Of a stretch of DNA of 44,311 nucleotides, positions 42,198 to 44,311 are shown in pieces. The stretch's first letter is position 1. Each line of letters opens with the position of its first letter. The notes under the pieces are model-generated. The model had not been told where the DNA came from and ran no database searches. It worked only from the letters and a program-made list of their open reading frames with translations. The stretch is from JACVCK01 sp041940385. GTDB lineage: Bacteria; Planctomycetota; Phycisphaerae; Phycisphaerales; UBA1924. The DNA lies in assembly GCA_041940385.1 (NCBI GenBank), contig JBGTSD010000014.1:1-44311 (forward strand), given 5' to 3'. Position numbers and translations under genes: made by a program.

Positions 42198-43109
42198 ATG
42201 GGCGACCGTGTCCGCATCACCGATGTCTCGCCGCGAGACGGGCTCCAGAACGAACGCGCGATCGTTCCCGTGGCCGACAAGCTGCGCCTCGTCCGTGCGC
42301 TGCTGGCGACCGGGGTGGACGAGGTGGAGGCGACGAGCTTCGTGTCTCCGAAGTGGATTCCGCAGTTGGGGGATGCGGAGGAACTGCTGGAAGGCATCCA
42401 GGCATCGAGGCATCAAGGCATCAAGTCGGCCCTTTCGGCGCTCGTGCCGAACGAGAAGGGGTTCGAGCGCGCGGCGGTGTTTCATGAGCGGCTGAAGGAC
42501 GCGGGGTATCCGAGCGGCCTGAAGATCGCGGTGTTCACGGCGGCGTCGGAGACGTTCTCGAAAAAGAACACGAACGCGACGATCGCGGAGACGATCGAGC
42601 GGTTCCGTATGTTCGTGCCGCGGGCGATCGGGATGGGGATGGACGTGCGGCTGTATGTCTCGTGCGTGGTGGCCTGTCCGTTCGAGGGCGCGATCGCGCC
42701 GTCGAAGGTGCGCGAGGTGTGTGACCGGCTGCTGGAGTTGGCGCCGCGGGGCGAACTGGATCTGGGCGACACAATCGGCGCCGCGCGCGAGGAGGACATC
42801 GACCGGCTGCTGGAGGTGTTCGACGGGCGCGAGCGGGCGGCGATGACGCTGCATCTGCACGACACGTCGGGGCGTGCGGCGGCGTGTGTGCGCCGGGCGC
42901 TGCAGCGCGGCGTGCGATCGTTCGATGGGGCCGCAGGAGGGCTGGGTGGCTGCCCGTACGCGAGCACGCCGGATCGGCGCGCGCCGGGGAACATCGGGAC
43001 GGAGCTGCTGGTGCGGACGGTGCACGAGGCGGGGTTCGAGACGGGTGTGGACGAGGGAGCGCTGGCGGAGGCGGGGCGGATCGCGCGGGAGATCGTGGGG
43101 CGGGGTTGA
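42198..43109 (+). CDS. mvaB: Hydroxymethylglutaryl-CoA lyase
   Basis: A 303-residue TIM-barrel lyase. The signature DVSPRDGLQNE (residues 9-19) supplies the catalytic Arg and metal-binding Asp; ATSFVSPKWIPQLGDAEELL, ALVPNEKGFERA and FTAASETFSKKN follow, and FDGAAGGLGGCPYA carries the active-site Cys loop, with NIGTELLV behind it. It cleaves HMG-CoA to acetyl-CoA and acetoacetate, the last committed step of leucine breakdown. Residues EGIQASRHQGIKSALS contain about eight extra residues encoded by an 8-bp satellite, where family members have a short turn. The enoyl-CoA hydratase genes follow in the same direction. Confidence 0.92.
   Translation: MGDRVRITDVSPRDGLQNERAIVPVADKLRLVRALLATGVDEVEATSFVSPKWIPQLGDAEELLEGIQASRHQGIKSALSALVPNEKGFERAAVFHERLKDAGYPSGLKIAVFTAASETFSKKNTNATIAETIERFRMFVPRAIGMGMDVRLYVSCVVACPFEGAIAPSKVREVCDRLLELAPRGELDLGDTIGAAREEDIDRLLEVFDGRERAAMTLHLHDTSGRAAACVRRALQRGVRSFDGAAGGLGGCPYASTPDRRAPGNIGTELLVRTVHEAGFETGVDEGALAEAGRIAREIVGRG
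42393..42425 (+). repeat. 8-bp satellite within mvaB
   Basis: Four units of GGCATC(C/G/A)A starting at 42393, translated in frame as GIQASRHQGIK. The unit matches the satellites at 9890-9966 and 37388-37420. Confidence 0.85.
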
Positions 43110-43153
43110 ACGCCTTTCCCATACTCTGAGCTCGCCCATGAGGGGAGAGGGGT

Positions 43154-43159
43154 TAGGAT
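43154..43159 (+). promoter_or_regulatory. Putative -10 box (TAGGAT) of the enoyl-CoA hydratase gene
   Basis: TAGGAT ends 6 nt before the ATG at 43166, again a leaderless spacing. Confidence 0.4.
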
Positions 43160-43165
43160 CGGGGC

Positions 43166-43924
43166 ATGATCCGGCTGGAGCATCGTGGTGCGGTGGCGGT
43201 GGCGACGTTGTGCCGCGCCGAGAAGCGCAACGCGCTGACGCCGGAGATGCTGCGCGACCTGGCCGAGGCGGCGACATCGCTCCGCGAGGCGCCGTCGCCG
43301 GTGGATGGCGAGAAGTCGCGGGCGCTGGTGCTGGCGGGCGAGGGGCCGGTGTTCTGCTCGGGGTTCGATCTGAGTCTGTGCCGCGATGACGAGCTGGCGA
43401 TGGCGGCGCTGCTGACGTCGCTCTCGCACGCGGCGCGGGCGCTGCGCCGGTTGCCGATCCCGGTGGTGTGCGCCGCCGGCGGCGGCGCGGTGGCGGGTGG
43501 CTGTGCGCTCGCTGCGGCGTGTGACTTCGTGATTACGGACGAGCGCGCCAAGATGGGGTACCCGGTGGTGCGCCTGGGTGTGAGCCCGGTGGTGTCGCTG
43601 CCGATGCTGGAGCCGCGGGTGGGCTGGGGTCGATCGCGCGAGCGGATGCTGGACCCGGAGACGGTGAACGGCGCGGAGGCGGTGAGGATCGGCCTGGCGC
43701 ACGAGTGCGTGCCGACTCCGGAGGCGGCGCGTGGGCGGGCGATCGAGGTGGCGGAGATGTTCGCGAAGAAGCCGCCGCACGGGTTGGCGACGACGAAGCG
43801 CTGGCTGAACGAGATCGACGGTTCGGACGACGATGCGCGGGCGGACGCGGCGCTCGCCGTATCGCTCTCGCTGGCGGGCGGGGCGGAGGAGCGCGAGCGG
43901 CTCGAGGCGATGTGGAGGAGGTAG
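43166..43924 (+). CDS. Enoyl-CoA hydratase/isomerase family protein
   Basis: A 252-residue crotonase-fold protein. RAEKRNALTPEMLRDL, GEGPVFCSGFDLSLC (oxyanion hole) and PVVCAAGGGAVAGGCALAAA, then CDFVITDERAKMGYPVVRLG mark the family. The glutamate usual in the PE-x-x-x-G segment is replaced (GYPVVRLG), and the downstream GGTQRL-like block is altered, so it may be an isomerase or hydrolase, or a poor hydratase. In this setting a role in methylglutaconyl-CoA or other branched enoyl-CoA turnover is likely. Starts after TAGGAT without a Shine-Dalgarno sequence. Confidence 0.8.
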   Translation: MIRLEHRGAVAVATLCRAEKRNALTPEMLRDLAEAATSLREAPSPVDGEKSRALVLAGEGPVFCSGFDLSLCRDDELAMAALLTSLSHAARALRRLPIPVVCAAGGGAVAGGCALAAACDFVITDERAKMGYPVVRLGVSPVVSLPMLEPRVGWGRSRERMLDPETVNGAEAVRIGLAHECVPTPEAARGRAIEVAEMFAKKPPHGLATTKRWLNEIDGSDDDARADAALAVSLSLAGGAEERERLEAMWRR

Positions 43925-43926
43925 CG

Positions 43927-44311
43927 ATGGGCGCGGAGATGGCGACGCTGACGGTGGAGAACGGGATCGCGACGCTGACGCTGAACCGGCCGGACGCGCG
44001 CAACGCGATGTCCCCCCCGCTGCTCGCGGCCCTGATGGATCGCGTCGGCGAGCTGGCGCGGCGCGAGGATGCGCGGGTCTGCATCGTGACCGGCGCCGGC
44101 AAGTCGTTCTGCGCGGGGATGGACCTCAAGGCCGTGCTCGACGAGCCCGGGGCGCCGGCACGTCTGCTCGAGACCATCGCGGAACTGACCCTGGCCATCC
44201 GGGCGCTGCCGATCCCGACGATCGCGCGGGTCAACGGCGCGGCGATCGGCGGCGGGTGCGGGCTGGCGTGCGTCTGCGACCTGGGCGTGACGCACCCGGA
44301 GGCCAAGATGG
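43927..44311 (+). CDS. Enoyl-CoA hydratase (probable methylglutaconyl-CoA hydratase), cut by window end
   Basis: The first 128 codons of a second crotonase-fold protein, starting 2 nt after the previous gene. MATLTVENGIATLTLNRPDA, NAMSPPLLAALMDRV, GAGKSFCAGMDLKAVL and RVNGAAIGGGCGLACVCDLG are typical, and the sequence is closer to canonical hydratases than its upstream neighbour. The catalytic Glu region lies beyond the end. Its place after HMG-CoA lyase and the carboxyltransferase suggests the leucine-pathway hydratase (LiuC-like). The gene runs off the window. Confidence 0.85.
   Translation, partial: MGAEMATLTVENGIATLTLNRPDARNAMSPPLLAALMDRVGELARREDARVCIVTGAGKSFCAGMDLKAVLDEPGAPARLLETIAELTLAIRALPIPTIARVNGAAIGGGCGLACVCDLGVTHPEAKM

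Overview
The window is GC-rich DNA (roughly two-thirds G+C by eye) that looks like a Planctomycetota chromosome, most likely of the class Phycisphaerae. The pointers are a secreted beta-helix protein with a C-terminal dockerin pair, three secreted proteins ending in a small hydrophobic segment plus an Arg cluster (PEP-CTERM-like), an ECF sigma factor paired with a DUF6768-like membrane protein, and promoters of the form TANNNT, several placed 6-8 nt before a start codon with no Shine-Dalgarno sequence. The assignment rests on these traits only, not on a database search.

Layout. 1-10 kb: end of the primary sigma factor gene rpoD, the dockerin protein, RNase R, a DUF1801 protein with a histone-H1-like Lys tail, an SbtA-type bicarbonate permease and a secreted ClpP/NfeD-class serine protease. 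10-14.5 kb: a PEP-CTERM-like protein, a beta-lactamase-fold serine hydrolase lying between two long composite repeats, and DUF2314 and DUF2726 proteins. 14.5-16.1 kb: an AT-richer two-gene islet encoding a diadenylate-cyclase-like (DisA_N) protein and a WHQH/Cys-rich protein. 16.2-24 kb: acyl-CoA mutase large subunit, two paralogous zinc-ribbon membrane proteins, a four-PAS HWE-type histidine kinase with its receiver, and 3-hydroxybutyryl-CoA dehydrogenase. 24.1-26.2 kb: an AT-richer gene for a GHKL ATPase fused to a PD-(D/E)XK nuclease-like domain. 26-36 kb: YciI-like protein, PrpD, CPBP protease, thiolase, a REP-associated tyrosine transposase (RAYT), PrpB, a frameshifted small gene, citrate/2-methylcitrate synthase and two more PEP-CTERM-like proteins. 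36-44.3 kb: methylcrotonyl-CoA-carboxylase-type carboxyltransferase, a small HEPN-like gene pair, the ECF sigma pair, a hybrid histidine kinase, HMG-CoA lyase and two enoyl-CoA hydratases, the last cut by the window end.

The metabolic genes fit one theme: breakdown of leucine and other branched-chain or odd-chain substrates (carboxyltransferase, enoyl-CoA hydratases, HMG-CoA lyase, 3-hydroxybutyryl-CoA dehydrogenase, thiolase) with propionyl-CoA disposal by the methylcitrate cycle (PrpB, PrpC, PrpD) and by an acyl-CoA mutase. They are spread over both strands and interleaved with signalling, secreted-protein and probable defence genes.

The most unusual material is in the repeats and the accessory islets. 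A RAYT gene is bracketed by inverted copies of a roughly 30-nt REP that recurs across 30 kb, can fold into a hairpin with a GNRA-type loop, carries the transposase's own Shine-Dalgarno-like sequence, and supplies the stop codon of the next gene. A 39-nt hairpin element sits in the same orientation just after the stop codons of rpoD, hbd and prpD. An 8-bp satellite has entered two catabolic genes in frame, and the mutase carries a 44-residue insert containing a GC-rich palindrome.
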